From Streptomyces tateyamensis (GTDB lineage Bacteria > Actinomycetota > Actinomycetes > Streptomycetales > Streptomycetaceae): DNA of 60,851 nt. Both the position numbers and the translations under genes were made by a program. The DNA is taken from contig NZ_PYBW01000015.1 in NCBI RefSeq assembly GCF_003205575.1, positions 1 to 60,851 on the forward strand, given 5' to 3'. This document shows, piece by piece, positions 50,572 to 59,323 of this stretch. Position 1 is the first letter of the stretch; every line of letters begins with the position of its first letter. The notes beneath the pieces are model-generated. The model did not search any database, was not told the origin of the DNA, and worked only from the letters and a program-made list of their open reading frames with translations.

Positions 50572-51477
50572 ATGTTCGCGGTGACCTTCGCGCGGTACGG
50601 CGACCCCTCGGTGCTGGAGGTGGCGGAGGTGCCCGCCCCGCAGGCCGGGCCAGGGCAGGTGCGGATCGCGGTGCAGGCCGCCGCGGTCAACGGCTACGAC
50701 TGGAAGCTGCGGGCCGGCTACCTCCAGGAGATTGCGCCGGTGGCCTTCCCCGCGGTGCCGGGGCTGGAGGCGGCCGGCGTGGTGGACCAGGTGGGGGACG
50801 GGGTGCTCGGGGTCGCGGTCGGCGACAAAGTGTTCGGCCTCGGGCAGCGGACCTGGGCGCAGTACGCGCTGCTCGACCACTTCGCCGCCAAGCCGGTCGG
50901 CCTCGGCTGGCCGGAGGCGGGCGGGCTCTCGGTGGTCGCCGAGACGGCCCAGCGCTGCCTGGACCTGCTCGGCGCCCGGGCCGGCCAGACCCTGCTGGTG
51001 GACGGCGCGGCCGGCGGGGTGGGCAGCACCGTGGCCCAGTTCGCCAAGGCGGCCGGGCTGACCGTGGTGGGCACCGCGAGCGAGGCCAACCACGCCTACC
51101 TGCGCACCCTGGGCGTGCTGCCCACCGTCTACGGGCCCGGGCTGGCGCAGCGGGTGGCCGAGCTGGCGCCGCAGGGGGTGGACCTGGCCCTGGACACGGC
51201 CGGCCGGGGCTCGGTCCCGGAGCTGGTGGCGATCACCGGCGCGCCGGACCAGGTGCTGACCATCGCCGACTTCTCCGCCGCCCAGTACGGGGTGCGCACC
51301 ACCAGCCGCAGCTCGGCCTTCGGCGCCCTGGCCAAGGTCGCCGACCTGGTGGCCGCCGAGGAGTTCGCGCTGCGGGTCGACTCGGTCTACCCGCTGGACC
51401 GGGCAGCCGGCGCGCACCAGCACAGCGAGCACGGCCACCCGGCGGGGAAGGTGGTGCTCTCGCTCACCGAGGAGTGA
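50572..51477 (+). CDS. NADP-dependent medium-chain (quinone) oxidoreductase
   Basis: 301-residue zinc-free MDR protein. It has a GroES-like N-terminus (LEVAEVPAPQAGPGQVRIAV, AVNGYDWKLRAG), the Rossmann nucleotide site VDGAAGGVGSTVAQFAKAAG and a C-terminal GAHQHSEHGHPAGKVVL typical of quinone oxidoreductase-like enzymes. It lacks the zinc ligands of alcohol dehydrogenases. It would reduce quinones or enones with NADPH. ATG at 50572 with GGAGAG upstream. It follows the hairpin-rich region. Confidence 0.9.
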   Translation: MFAVTFARYGDPSVLEVAEVPAPQAGPGQVRIAVQAAAVNGYDWKLRAGYLQEIAPVAFPAVPGLEAAGVVDQVGDGVLGVAVGDKVFGLGQRTWAQYALLDHFAAKPVGLGWPEAGGLSVVAETAQRCLDLLGARAGQTLLVDGAAGGVGSTVAQFAKAAGLTVVGTASEANHAYLRTLGVLPTVYGPGLAQRVAELAPQGVDLALDTAGRGSVPELVAITGAPDQVLTIADFSAAQYGVRTTSRSSAFGALAKVADLVAAEEFALRVDSVYPLDRAAGAHQHSEHGHPAGKVVLSLTEE

Positions 51478-51542
51478 GGCGGGGGCGAGCGGAGCACCGG
51501 GCGGCGCACTCCTGCTGCTGTGCCGTGTCGCCTGACGCACCG

Positions 51543-53237
51543 TCAGCTCCGGTACAGAGCCTCGACGTCCTTGCGGTAGGCCTGCAGTACCGCCTGCCGC
51601 CTTAGCTTGAGCGAGGGGGTGAGCAGGCCCCGGTCCTCGGTGAAGTCGCCGGCCACCACCCGTACCCGGCGGATCGACTCGGCCCGCGAGACGCTCGCGT
51701 TGACCTGCTCGACCGCGGCCACCAGCTCGGCCAGCACCGCCGGTTCCACCGGGACGGCCGAACCGGCGGCGCGCGGGTCGACGGCGGGCGGGTCGGCGGG
51801 GGCGTGGGCGAGGAACTGGGCCACCGCCTCCCGGTCCAGGGTGACCAGCGCGCCCACGTACGGGCGGCCGTTGCCGACCAGCAGGCACTGGCTGACCAGC
51901 GGGTGGGCGCGCAGCCGGTCCTCCAGCGGGGCGGGGCTGACGTTCTTGCCGCCGCTGGTGACCAGGATCTCCTTCTTGCGGCCGGTGATGGTCAGGTAGC
52001 CGTCGCCGTCCAGTCGGCCCAGGTCGCCGGTCGCGAACCAGCCGTCCGTCGCGCCCGGCTCCCCGCCCAGGTAGCCGCGGAACAACTGGCCGCCGCTGAG
52101 CAGTACTTCACCGTCGGGGGCGATCCGCACCGCGGAGCCTGGCACGGGCGGCCCGACGGTGCCAGGGCGTTGGCGCAGCGGCGGGTTGACGGTGGAGGGG
52201 CCGGTGGTCTCGGTCAGCCCGTAGCCCTCGTAGATCTGCACCCCGGCGCCCGCGTAGAAGAGCAGCAGGTCGGGGTTGAGCGAGGAGCCGCCGCTGATCG
52301 CGTGCCGGACCCGGCCGCCCATCGCCTGGCGCACCTTGCGGTAGACCAGCGCGTCGTAGAAGGCGTGGGCGGTACGCAGCGCCAGCGGGGCGCGCGGGCC
52401 CTGGCCCGCCTGGGCGGCGAGTTCGGCCCGGGCGTAGCGGACCGCGACGTCCACCGCACGGTCGTAGACCCCGGCCGCCTTGCGGCCCTGGGCCTCGACC
52501 CGGCCCAGGTGGTGGATCTTCTCGAACAGGTAGGGCACCGCGACCAGGAAGCTGGCGCCGAACGAGGCCAGGTCGGGCCGCAGTTCGTCCGGTGCGAGCG
52601 AGGGGCTGTGGCCGATCCGGATCCTGGCGTACACGCAGGTGACCTGGATCATCCGGCCGAGCACGTGGGCCAGCGGCAGGAAGAGCAGGGTGGACGGCGG
52701 CTCGTCGGAGACCGCCTCGAAGACCGGCTGCAACAGGGCGTGGCAGTTGGCGGCCTCGTCCAGGAAGTTGCCGTGGGTCAGTCGGCATCCCTTGGGGCGG
52801 CCGGTGGTGCCCGAGGTGTAGATCAGGGTTGCCAGGCTGTCCGGACTCAACTCTGCTCTGCGGGAATCCAGTTCGGCGTCGGGAACGGTGGCGCCCCGGT
52901 TGGCCAGCTCGGCGGTGGCCTCGTGGTCGAGCCGCCAGAGCGGGACCGGGTGCCGGCTGCGGGCGATCGCGATGGTCAGCACCTCGGCGGCGGTGGCGTC
53001 CTCCGCGACGGCCATCGCCGGGCCGCAGTCGCGGATGATCCACTCGGCCTGCTCGGCCGAGGAGCTGGGGTAGACCGGGACCAGCACCGCGCCCGCCGTC
53101 CAGGCGGCGAAGTCCAGCAGGGTCCACTCGTAGCGGGTGCGGCTCATCAGCAGGATCCGGTCGCCCGGGCGGATCCCGGCGGACACCAGGCCCTTGGCGG
53201 TGGCGGCCACCTCGGCGGCGAACCCGGCGGCTGTCAC
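51543..53237 (-). CDS. Long-chain acyl-CoA synthetase (FadD type), N-terminus lacks a normal start codon
   Basis: 564 residues are readable from the first in-frame GTG (53237). It has AMP-binding motifs LIYTSGTTGRPKGCRLTHGN, YEGYGLTETTG and TGDLGRLDGDGYLTITGRKK, which forms acyl-AMP then acyl-CoA. Family-like sequence continues upstream in the same frame to about 53345 (GSLADLPVRNAAADPTAVVL, then SRRTPDGSWRPVTAAGF), yet that frame has no ATG, GTG or TTG before about 53450. Either a rare start (ATT, CTG) is used or a frameshift/sequence error exists. TetR-type palindromes lie at 53378-53411. Confidence 0.85.
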   Translation of the reverse strand: MTAAGFAAEVAATAKGLVSAGIRPGDRILLMSRTRYEWTLLDFAAWTAGAVLVPVYPSSSAEQAEWIIRDCGPAMAVAEDATAAEVLTIAIARSRHPVPLWRLDHEATAELANRGATVPDAELDSRRAELSPDSLATLIYTSGTTGRPKGCRLTHGNFLDEAANCHALLQPVFEAVSDEPPSTLLFLPLAHVLGRMIQVTCVYARIRIGHSPSLAPDELRPDLASFGASFLVAVPYLFEKIHHLGRVEAQGRKAAGVYDRAVDVAVRYARAELAAQAGQGPRAPLALRTAHAFYDALVYRKVRQAMGGRVRHAISGGSSLNPDLLLFYAGAGVQIYEGYGLTETTGPSTVNPPLRQRPGTVGPPVPGSAVRIAPDGEVLLSGGQLFRGYLGGEPGATDGWFATGDLGRLDGDGYLTITGRKKEILVTSGGKNVSPAPLEDRLRAHPLVSQCLLVGNGRPYVGALVTLDREAVAQFLAHAPADPPAVDPRAAGSAVPVEPAVLAELVAAVEQVNASVSRAESIRRVRVVAGDFTEDRGLLTPSLKLRRQAVLQAYRKDVEALYRS

Positions 53238-53377
53238 CGGCCGCCAACTGCCGTCGGGCGTACGGCGGCTGAGGACGACGGCGGTGGGGTCCGCAGCGGC
53301 GTTGCGGACCGGCAGGTCGGCCAGGCTGCCCTGGGTGGGGGAGAGCCAATCAGCTTTCGAGGAGCGCCCAGGGTATG

Positions 53378-53411
53378 TACTGGCGAGTAAACTTACTAGA
53401 CGGTAGGTAAG
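53378..53411. promoter_or_regulatory. Two adjacent inverted repeats upstream of the FadD gene
   Basis: TACT-ggcg-AGTA (53378-53389) and CTTAC-N10-GTAAG (53392-53411) lie side by side in an AT-rich patch, a layout typical of TetR-family operators in front of fatty-acid genes in actinobacteria. No TetR gene is adjacent; the regulator would act from elsewhere. Confidence 0.55.
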
Positions 53412-53495
53412 AATGGCACGGCTCGCCGAGTGGGGTGACCGGGTGGTGACGCGCCGTCAGGACCGTGCTGTACGCCGCGCGGCCGGCGGGAGCCG

Positions 53496-54623
53496 CTAAG
53501 GGCTGACCGCGAGCACCACGTAGGCGGCCAGGACGGACAGGTGCACCCCGCCCTGGAGCGGGGTGGCGCGGCCGGGGATCACGGTGAGGGTGCCGACCGC
53601 CACGGTGAGGGCGAGCAGCACCAGGTGGGTGGGGTCCAGGCCCAGCACCAGCGGGCCGCTGAGCCACAGGGTGGCGAAGGCGACGGCCGGGATGGTCAGC
53701 CCGATGCTGGCCATCGCCGAACCGAGCGCCAGGTTGAGCCCGATCTGCACCTGGTCCCGGCGGGCGGCGCGGGTGGCGGCGATGGTCTCCGGGAGCAGCA
53801 CCAGCAGGGCGATCACCACGCCCATCACCGAGGCGGGCAGGCCGGCCCGGGTCAGCCCCGACTCGATGGTGGGCGAGACCGCTTTGGCCAGCCCGACCAC
53901 TGCCACCAGGGCGACCAGCAGCAGTGCCGCGCTGGTCCAGGTGGCCCGCCGGGTGGGCGGCTCGGCGTGCTCGTCCTGGCCGGGGCGGTCGGGATCGGCG
54001 GGCGCGTGGACGATCTGCGGCGGCAGGAAGTACTCGCGGTGGCGCACCGTCTGGGTGGCCACGAAGAGCCCGTAGAGCACCAGGGCGGCCAGCGAGGCGA
54101 AGACCAGTTGGGTGGGGGAGAACTGCGGGCCGGGCGTGCTGGTGGTGAAGGAGGGCAGCGCCAGGCTGAGGGTGGCCAGGGTGGCGATGCTGGCCAGCGC
54201 CGCGCCGGTGCCCTCGGGGTTGAAGACGGCGACCTGGGTGCGGAGCGAGCCCACCAGCAGGCAGAGGCCGACGATGCCGTTGCAGGTGATCATGATCGCG
54301 GCGAACACGGTGTCCCGGGCCAGGGTGGCGTTCTTGCTGCCGTAGTCCGCCATCAGGGTGACGATCAGTCCGACCTCGATGACGGTGACGGCCACCGCGA
54401 GCAGCAGCGAGCCGATCGGTTCGCCGACCCGGTGCGCCACCACCTCGGCGTGGTGCACGGCTGCCAGTACCGCGCCGATCAGGGCGAGTCCGGCGAGTCC
54501 GGCGACAGCGGCGGGCAGGCTCTGTCCCCAGACCAGGGCCAGCAGGACCGCGGCCATCGGCGGTACCAGCAGGCTCCGCCGGTTGAGGGCGGCGGTCAGG
54601 GAGTCGCTCACGGGTCCGGTCAT
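53496..54623 (-). CDS. Ca2+/H+ (or Na+/H+) antiporter, ChaA-like
   Basis: 375-residue CaCA-superfamily exchanger with about 11 transmembrane segments. The two conserved alpha repeats are visible: VAVTVIEVGLIVTLMADYG with the ion-binding Glu, and VIALLVLLPETIAATRAAR followed by NLALGSAMASIGLTIP. A charged, Asp/Glu/Pro-rich cytoplasmic loop separates the halves. ATG at 54623 begins MTGPVSDSLT; the very long in-frame extension is not protein-like. Confidence 0.9.
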   Translation of the reverse strand: MTGPVSDSLTAALNRRSLLVPPMAAVLLALVWGQSLPAAVAGLAGLALIGAVLAAVHHAEVVAHRVGEPIGSLLLAVAVTVIEVGLIVTLMADYGSKNATLARDTVFAAIMITCNGIVGLCLLVGSLRTQVAVFNPEGTGAALASIATLATLSLALPSFTTSTPGPQFSPTQLVFASLAALVLYGLFVATQTVRHREYFLPPQIVHAPADPDRPGQDEHAEPPTRRATWTSAALLLVALVAVVGLAKAVSPTIESGLTRAGLPASVMGVVIALLVLLPETIAATRAARRDQVQIGLNLALGSAMASIGLTIPAVAFATLWLSGPLVLGLDPTHLVLLALTVAVGTLTVIPGRATPLQGGVHLSVLAAYVVLAVSP

Positions 54624-54770
54624 CGGCCTGAGCTTCCCAGATGGAAGGTCATATATCCGGCATGTCGGGCGTGTCGTGTCGTTGCCGGGATGGTGATATG
54701 GCTGGCCCGGGTGTGTCGTGTCGCGGAGGGCCGGGCCGGGGTCGCGCTCAGGCGGCCTCGGTGTGTTGCG

Positions 54771-54858
54771 GGGCCGCCGGCCATGGGGGTGCCGGCGGCC
54801 CTGCGTTCCCTGCAGGCGCGGTCGCCGGACCGGGATCACGGGGGGTTCCCGGTCCGGC
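54771..54858 (-). terminator. Two strong tandem hairpins in the AraC-ChaA spacer
   Basis: Hairpin A has 11-bp perfect arms (GGGCCGCCGGC 54771-54781 / 54791-54801); hairpin B has 12-bp perfect arms (GCCGGACCGGGA 54824-54835 / 54847-54858). They lie downstream of the minus-strand AraC gene and probably end its transcript before ChaA. The rest of the 371-bp spacer 54624-54994 shows no supportable gene. Confidence 0.6.
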
Positions 54859-54994
54859 GCAGAGGTGGGCGCCTGGAGGCATGGGCGGGCCGGGATGCCG
54901 CGACCGATCCGGTCGCCGGCCCGATGCGCTGCCCCGGGTACGGGGCGGGTGCGCGAAGTTGCCGCTGGTGGGTGGCTATGCCATGACAAGCAAA

Positions 54995-56023
54995 CTAGGC
55001 GGACGCCCCGTCCACCGCGATGGACCGGACTCGGGGAACGTGGTGATTCTCCCGGGTGGCGCCGCCGCCGTGCCCGACCGGGGTGTCGTCGGGGTCGTCG
55101 GGACGGCCGTCGGCCCCGGTTCTGGTGACCGCCGGTCGGTCCCGCGCCGCCCGGGCGGCCCGGCGGAACTCGCCCGGGCTCACCCCGCTCTCCCGCCGGA
55201 AGAACCGGCAGAAGTACGACGGGTCCCCGAAGCCGACCCGCTCAGCGATCTGACGGATAGTCAAGTCGCTTGCGAGCAGAAGCCGTTTCGCCTCCAGGGT
55301 GTGCCGGTCGCGGACCAGCTGGCCGGGGGTGCGCCCGGTGGCGCGCTTGACCGCCTCGTGCAGGTGCGCGGCCGACACGCCGAGTTCGCGGGCCAGCGCG
55401 CCCACCGACTGCTCCCGCGAGCCGGGCCGGGCGGCGAGCCGGGTGAACCGGGCCGCCAGGTCGCCGGCCCGGTCCGGGCCGGCCGGGTGCGCCACCGCTC
55501 CCCGGCCCCGCAGGATCAGCAGCACCAGGATGTGCAGGTAGCAGGCGAGCACCGCGACGGAGCCGGGTTCGCCCGCCCGGTACTCCTCGTGCATGGCGCT
55601 GAGCACCGCCTCGAACTGCGCCTCCCGGTCCGGGTCCAGGTCGAGTCCGGGGCGTTCGGCCAGCGTGCGCAGCGCGTCGGCGTCCTCCGGGTGGGAGAGC
55701 AGGAAGTCCTCGTTGAAGATCAGCACCCAGCCGGTGAGTCCGGACACCTCCCAGTGGTGCACCTGGCCGGGGGCGATCACGTAGAGGGTGGGCGGCAGCA
55801 GCGGGAGGCGTTCCAGATCCACCACGTGGGTGCCGGTCCCGCTGCTGACCAGGGCTATCTCGTAGAAGCTGTGCCGATGGGGGAAGGGCGCCCTGGCGAG
55901 CGGCCCGATGGTGTCGAAGGAGCCGATCGCCAGCGGCAGCACGCCGGGGCCGGCGACGCGCAGTTCGTGCAACTCCATTGGCTGGGGGTGGGGGTGGGGT
56001 GTGCGTGGGGGTGGGGTGGTCAT
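54995..56023 (-). CDS. AraC-family regulator with cupin sensor domain
   Basis: 342 residues. The N-terminal cupin (PFPHRHSFYEIALVSSGTGT, YVIAPGQVHHWEV) would bind a small effector. A C-terminal AraC double helix-turn-helix follows (SVGALARELGVSAAHLHEAV; TIRQIAERVGFGDPSYFCRF then FRRESGVSPGEFR). The tail after residue ~300 is disordered. ATG at 56023 is used; ATG at 55978 would remove a His/Pro-rich leader. Target unknown. Confidence 0.88.
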   Translation of the reverse strand: MTTPPPRTPHPHPQPMELHELRVAGPGVLPLAIGSFDTIGPLARAPFPHRHSFYEIALVSSGTGTHVVDLERLPLLPPTLYVIAPGQVHHWEVSGLTGWVLIFNEDFLLSHPEDADALRTLAERPGLDLDPDREAQFEAVLSAMHEEYRAGEPGSVAVLACYLHILVLLILRGRGAVAHPAGPDRAGDLAARFTRLAARPGSREQSVGALARELGVSAAHLHEAVKRATGRTPGQLVRDRHTLEAKRLLLASDLTIRQIAERVGFGDPSYFCRFFRRESGVSPGEFRRAARAARDRPAVTRTGADGRPDDPDDTPVGHGGGATRENHHVPRVRSIAVDGASA

Positions 56024-56081
56024 GGCTCTCTGCTGCCCATCCGCTGCACCCGTCACCCCAGGTGCCCCTGTGAGCTGCGGC

Positions 56082-56468
56082 TCAGCGGGCCCGGCCGAAC
56101 TCGCGGTCGGCCTCGGCGCCGGACAGCAGCAGGGTGGTCTCCTCGATCCGGCGGAACCGGCCGTCGGCGACCAGCTCGCCGAACAGGTAGACCTCCATCC
56201 GGACCCGCGAACCGTCGGTCTTCACCGCCTCGACGGTGTGCCGGTCCGCGTAGCAGCTTCCGTCGCGCAGTTCCTCGTGCACGGTGACCGTGCCGCTCGC
56301 CACCACCTCGCGCAGGTGCGCGATGTGGGTGAGGAAGCCGGTCCGGTCGTCCCAGTGGCCGTCGGTGCGCTGGCGGTAGTCGGGGGCGAAGTGGCGGTCG
56401 GCGGCCTCCTCCAGGCTGAGGCCCGGGGTGAAGAGCAGGTCGGTCACGGCGGTGGCGATGTCGGTCAT
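56082..56468 (-). CDS. SnoaL-like (NTF2-fold) protein
   Basis: 128-residue protein of the SnoaL/ketosteroid-isomerase-like fold. It shows HFAPDYRQRTDGHWDDRTGF, VHEELRDGSCYADRHTVEAV and VEVYLFGE-like MEVYLFGELVADGRFRRIEE. Many members are uncharacterised small-molecule binding or isomerase proteins. ATG at 56468 with GGGAG 7 nt upstream. It is divergent from the MarR gene and shares two matching operators with it, so it is the probable MarR target. Confidence 0.85.
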   Translation of the reverse strand: MTDIATAVTDLLFTPGLSLEEAADRHFAPDYRQRTDGHWDDRTGFLTHIAHLREVVASGTVTVHEELRDGSCYADRHTVEAVKTDGSRVRMEVYLFGELVADGRFRRIEETTLLLSGAEADREFGRAR

Positions 56469-56485
56469 GGCAGGCTCCCGTTCTT

Positions 56486-56549
56486 GATGCGTGCTCGATG
56501 CACGCATCTCGATAGCGATGACAGTCTGATTTGCGTGCGCTGTGCACGC
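56486..56549. promoter_or_regulatory. Paired MarR operators in the SnoaL/MarR divergent promoter
   Basis: Site 1: GATGCGTGC-tcgat-GCACGCATC (56486-56508), perfect 9-bp arms. Site 2: GCGTGC-gctgt-GCACGC (56533-56549), perfect 6-bp arms. Both share the core GCGTGC-N5-GCACGC; centres are about 44 bp apart, near four helical turns. Site 1 sits near the SnoaL start and site 2 overlaps the MarR promoter/leader, as expected for autoregulation. Confidence 0.8.
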
Positions 56550-56562
56550 TATCCTTGGGGGC

Positions 56563-57003
56563 ATGGAAAACCACCAGTTGGGAACCGAGATCGCCGACGC
56601 CCTGGGCCTGCTGCTGCGCCGCTCCACCCGGGCCCGCCTGTACGGCCGACTCACCGACGGACTGCCGGTGGACGAGTTCGGCTACCCCGTGCTCAGCGCC
56701 CTGGCCCGCGCCGGAGCCTGCAGCGCGGCCGAGCTGGCCGGCGAGGTCGGCCTGGACCGCACCGTGGTCACCCGGCGCGCCACCCACCTGGAGACCGCCG
56801 GCCTGCTGCGCCGCGAGCCCGACCCCGCCGACCGCCGGGCCACCCTGCTGCTGCTCACCGACGAGGGCACCGCCGTGGTCGCCGAACTACGCCGCCGGCT
56901 GGCCACCCTGATCGCGGACTCCCTGCACGACTGGCCCCCCACCGAGGCCCAGGCCTTCGCAGCAGGGCTGACCCGCTTCGTCGCTGACGGACCGTTCAGC
57001 TGA
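56563..57003 (+). CDS. MarR-family transcriptional regulator
   Basis: 146 residues. A MarR winged helix is visible: CSAAELAGEVGLDRTVVTRR (recognition helix) and GLLRREPDPADRRATLLLLT (the DxRA wing), flanked by dimerisation helices. ATG at 56563 is chosen because ATCCTTGGGGGC-type spacing and the family N-terminus fit; an earlier in-frame GTG lies inside operator site 2. It likely represses itself and the divergent SnoaL gene. Confidence 0.9.
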   Translation: MENHQLGTEIADALGLLLRRSTRARLYGRLTDGLPVDEFGYPVLSALARAGACSAAELAGEVGLDRTVVTRRATHLETAGLLRREPDPADRRATLLLLTDEGTAVVAELRRRLATLIADSLHDWPPTEAQAFAAGLTRFVADGPFS

Positions 57004-57079
57004 GCGCGGACCCCGGACCTGGAGGCGGACCTTCGACCGGCCGGGCCCGCATCCGGCCCAGGGCGGCTAGGCTGCGCCG

Positions 57080-57655
57080 GTGCTCACTCAGGCCCTGACC
57101 GCGACCGACGACCCGTCACCGCGCCCGCTGCCGACCGCCGTCGCCGAGCTGCTCACCAGGCTGGCGGCCCCGCCTCGGTTGGCTGCCCACCTGCGTCTGG
57201 TGCATGACGCGGCGCACCAGTTGCTGGACGGGCTCGCGCAGCAGGCACCCGAGTTGTCGGTCGACCGGGAGGCTGTGCTGTTCGGGGCAGCCACCCACGA
57301 CATCGGCAAGGTGTGCCACCCTGCCGAGCTCTCCGGTCCTGGTTCCCAGCACGAGCGTGCCGGGCAGGAGTTGCTGCTCTCCCACGGCTTCCCGCCCGAG
57401 CTGGCCCGGTTCGCCGCGACCCATGGCGACTGGGCAGGGGCCGACCGCACCATCGAGGACCTGCTGGTCAGCATGGCCGACAAGGTGTGGAAGGGCCGCC
57501 GGGTGGCCGACCTGGAGGATCTGCTGCTGGACCGGCTCACCGGGCGCACCGGGGGCGAGCGGTGGACCGAGTACCTGGCGCTGGACGACCTGCTGAGCCG
57601 GATCGGCGAGGCGGCCGACCGCAGGCTTGCCTTCCAGGCCGCCTTCCCCCTCTGA
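57080..57655 (+). CDS. HD-domain phosphohydrolase-like protein
   Basis: 191 residues. An HD metal site is visible as LRLVHDAAHQL, GAATHDIGKVCHP and HERAGQELLLSHG, in the order H...HD...H, plus DLLVSMADKVWKGRR for the final Asp. HD proteins hydrolyse phosphate esters such as nucleotides. Exact substrate unknown. It starts with GTG at 57080. Confidence 0.82.
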   Translation: MLTQALTATDDPSPRPLPTAVAELLTRLAAPPRLAAHLRLVHDAAHQLLDGLAQQAPELSVDREAVLFGAATHDIGKVCHPAELSGPGSQHERAGQELLLSHGFPPELARFAATHGDWAGADRTIEDLLVSMADKVWKGRRVADLEDLLLDRLTGRTGGERWTEYLALDDLLSRIGEAADRRLAFQAAFPL

Positions 57656-57733
57656 ACGGGGCGGCCCTGACGGGACCGGGCGGGCCGAGCACGTCCCCGC
57701 CAGGCCCGCGCCCCGCCCCGCCCCGTCAGTAGG

Positions 57734-58072
57734 TCACTCCGCCTTCGGGGCCGCCTGCTGGACCACCTCGAAGGACCACAGGGTGGAGCCGGAGGCGGCG
57801 GGCTTCGGCTGCGCGCCGCCCTCGCCGGTGCCGGTGCCGCTGCCGCGGTGGGCGGCCTTCATCGGGCCCTCCAGCCAGGCCTGGAACGAGGCCTCGTCGC
57901 GCCAGCGGGTGTAGACCAGGTAGGTGTCGGTGCCCTCGACCGGGCGCAGCAGCTCGAACCACTCGAAGCCGTCGGAGTTCTCCACCGCGTGCGCCCGGGC
58001 GGCGAACCGCTGTTCCAGCACCTCGCGCTGCTCGGCCGGCACGGTCAGGACGTTGATCTTCACTACGCTCAT
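57734..58072 (-). CDS. Antibiotic biosynthesis monooxygenase (ABM) domain protein
   Basis: 112-residue ferredoxin-like-fold protein: VVKINVLTVPAEQREVLEQR, SDGFEWFELLRPVEGTDTYL and VYTRWRDEASFQAWLEGPMK are the typical ABM strands and helices. A short C-terminal extension ending FEVVQQAAPKAE makes it slightly longer than usual and is close to haem-degrading HmoB-like proteins. It is an oxygenase or haem-interacting protein; function unproven. Confidence 0.85.
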   Translation of the reverse strand: MSVVKINVLTVPAEQREVLEQRFAARAHAVENSDGFEWFELLRPVEGTDTYLVYTRWRDEASFQAWLEGPMKAAHRGSGTGTGEGGAQPKPAASGSTLWSFEVVQQAAPKAE

Positions 58073-58116
58073 GGCACCATCCTGCCCTGGATCCGCCCAG
58101 CCGTCGGACGCGGGGC

Positions 58117-58350
58117 TCAGGCCTCGCCGGGGCGCCAGGCGGGCCACTCCCAGGGGTGGTCGGCCCAGTGCACCTGTTCGGGGTCGTCCAGGTCGATGGC
58201 CGGGAAGAACCGGCCGGCCTCGGCCCTGAACTCCTGCTCGTCCAGCGGCTCGGTGCCGTGGCCGCGGAAGCGGACCAGGCGGTAGCGGGTGTCGGCCGAC
58301 AGCGCGGCCACGTCGATCAGCGGTTCGGACTCGTTGCGATGGGTTTCCAT
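58117..58350 (-). CDS. Small acidic hypothetical protein
   Basis: 77-residue protein starting METHRNESEPL and ending PWEWPAWRPGEA. Strongly acidic and rich in Trp near the C-terminus. No family recognised. It sits between the ABM gene and the methyltransferase gene on the same strand with gaps of 44 and 73 bp. Confidence 0.55.
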   Translation of the reverse strand: METHRNESEPLIDVAALSADTRYRLVRFRGHGTEPLDEQEFRAEAGRFFPAIDLDDPEQVHWADHPWEWPAWRPGEA

Positions 58351-58423
58351 ACGGCCAGGGTGCGCCCGGCCGTCCCGGCACGCACCCAGAGTCCGCCCCC
58401 GCCCCGCTGCCACCCGCGGGGTG

Positions 58424-59290
58424 CTACCGCTTGCGGGCCAGGCCCGCCCAGTAGTACGCCGCCTGCGGGTCGGCCGGCAGCTCGCCCTCGGGGCGCCAGG
58501 CCATCACCGGGACGATCCCCGGCTCCAGCAGCTCCCAGTCCGCGAAGAACCGGGCCACCTGGTCCCGGGTGCGCGGCACCAGGACCACACGTCCCTCGCC
58601 CTCGGCGTCCACCACCGCGCCGACCGCCGTCGGTTCGAAATCGGCTGTGACGTGGCTGAGCGCCATGCAACTGCCGGACGGCAGCGCGGCCATCAACTCG
58701 TGCACGTGGTCCCACGGCCGCTCCGCGTCGGCCACCAGCATCAGCACGCCCAGCAGCATCAGGGCGACCGGCTGGTCCAGGTCCAGCGTCTCGCGCAGCG
58801 CCGGGTGCTCCAGGATCGAGCGCGGCTCGCGCAGGTCGGCGTGCAGGTAGGCGGTGCGCCCGGCCGTGCTGCTGTCCAGCAGGGCGCGGGCGTGCGCCAG
58901 CACGATCGGATCGTTGTCCACGTAGACCACCCGACAGGCGGGATCGGCCTGCTGGGCAACCTCGTGGGTGTTCCCCTTGGTCGGGATCCCGGTCCCGACG
59001 TCCAGGAACTGCCGGATGCCGTGCTCGCGCACCAGGTGGCTCACCGCGCGCCCGAGGAAGCGCCGATTCTCCCAGGCCATGGTGCGGATGGTGGGGATCA
59101 ACTGCTCCACGGCGGCACCGAGCCGGCGGTCGGCGGCGAAGTTGGTCATGCCCCCGAGCCAGTAGTCGTACATCCGGGCCGAGTGCGCCACGGTGGTGTC
59201 GATCACCACCTGCGGTTCCTCCTCGCCCGACCGGGCCTGCACGTCCGGCACGCCCTGTACATCCTGCGCGTGCTGCGCATCCTGCGACAT
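58424..59290 (-). CDS. SAM-dependent methyltransferase of the DUF574 (PF04672) family
   Basis: 288 residues. Characteristic DUF574 features are SARMYDYWLGGMTNFAADRR, RFLDVGTGIPT-like QFLDVGTGIPTKGNTHEVAQ (SAM site), VVYVDNDPIVLAHARALL and the C-terminal YYWAGLARKR. This expanded actinomycete family has mostly unknown targets and often lies beside XRE/DUF397 regulators, absent here. ATG at 59290 with GGGGGAGG upstream. Confidence 0.9.
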   Translation of the reverse strand: MSQDAQHAQDVQGVPDVQARSGEEEPQVVIDTTVAHSARMYDYWLGGMTNFAADRRLGAAVEQLIPTIRTMAWENRRFLGRAVSHLVREHGIRQFLDVGTGIPTKGNTHEVAQQADPACRVVYVDNDPIVLAHARALLDSSTAGRTAYLHADLREPRSILEHPALRETLDLDQPVALMLLGVLMLVADAERPWDHVHELMAALPSGSCMALSHVTADFEPTAVGAVVDAEGEGRVVLVPRTRDQVARFFADWELLEPGIVPVMAWRPEGELPADPQAAYYWAGLARKR

Positions 59291-59323
59291 GAGTGACCTC
59301 CCCCACGAAACCGGGCACACCCT

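Noticed and set aside
58631..58645. GGTTCGAAAT resembling a tRNA T-arm
   Set aside because: Lies inside the methyltransferase gene, with no acceptor or anticodon stems around it.
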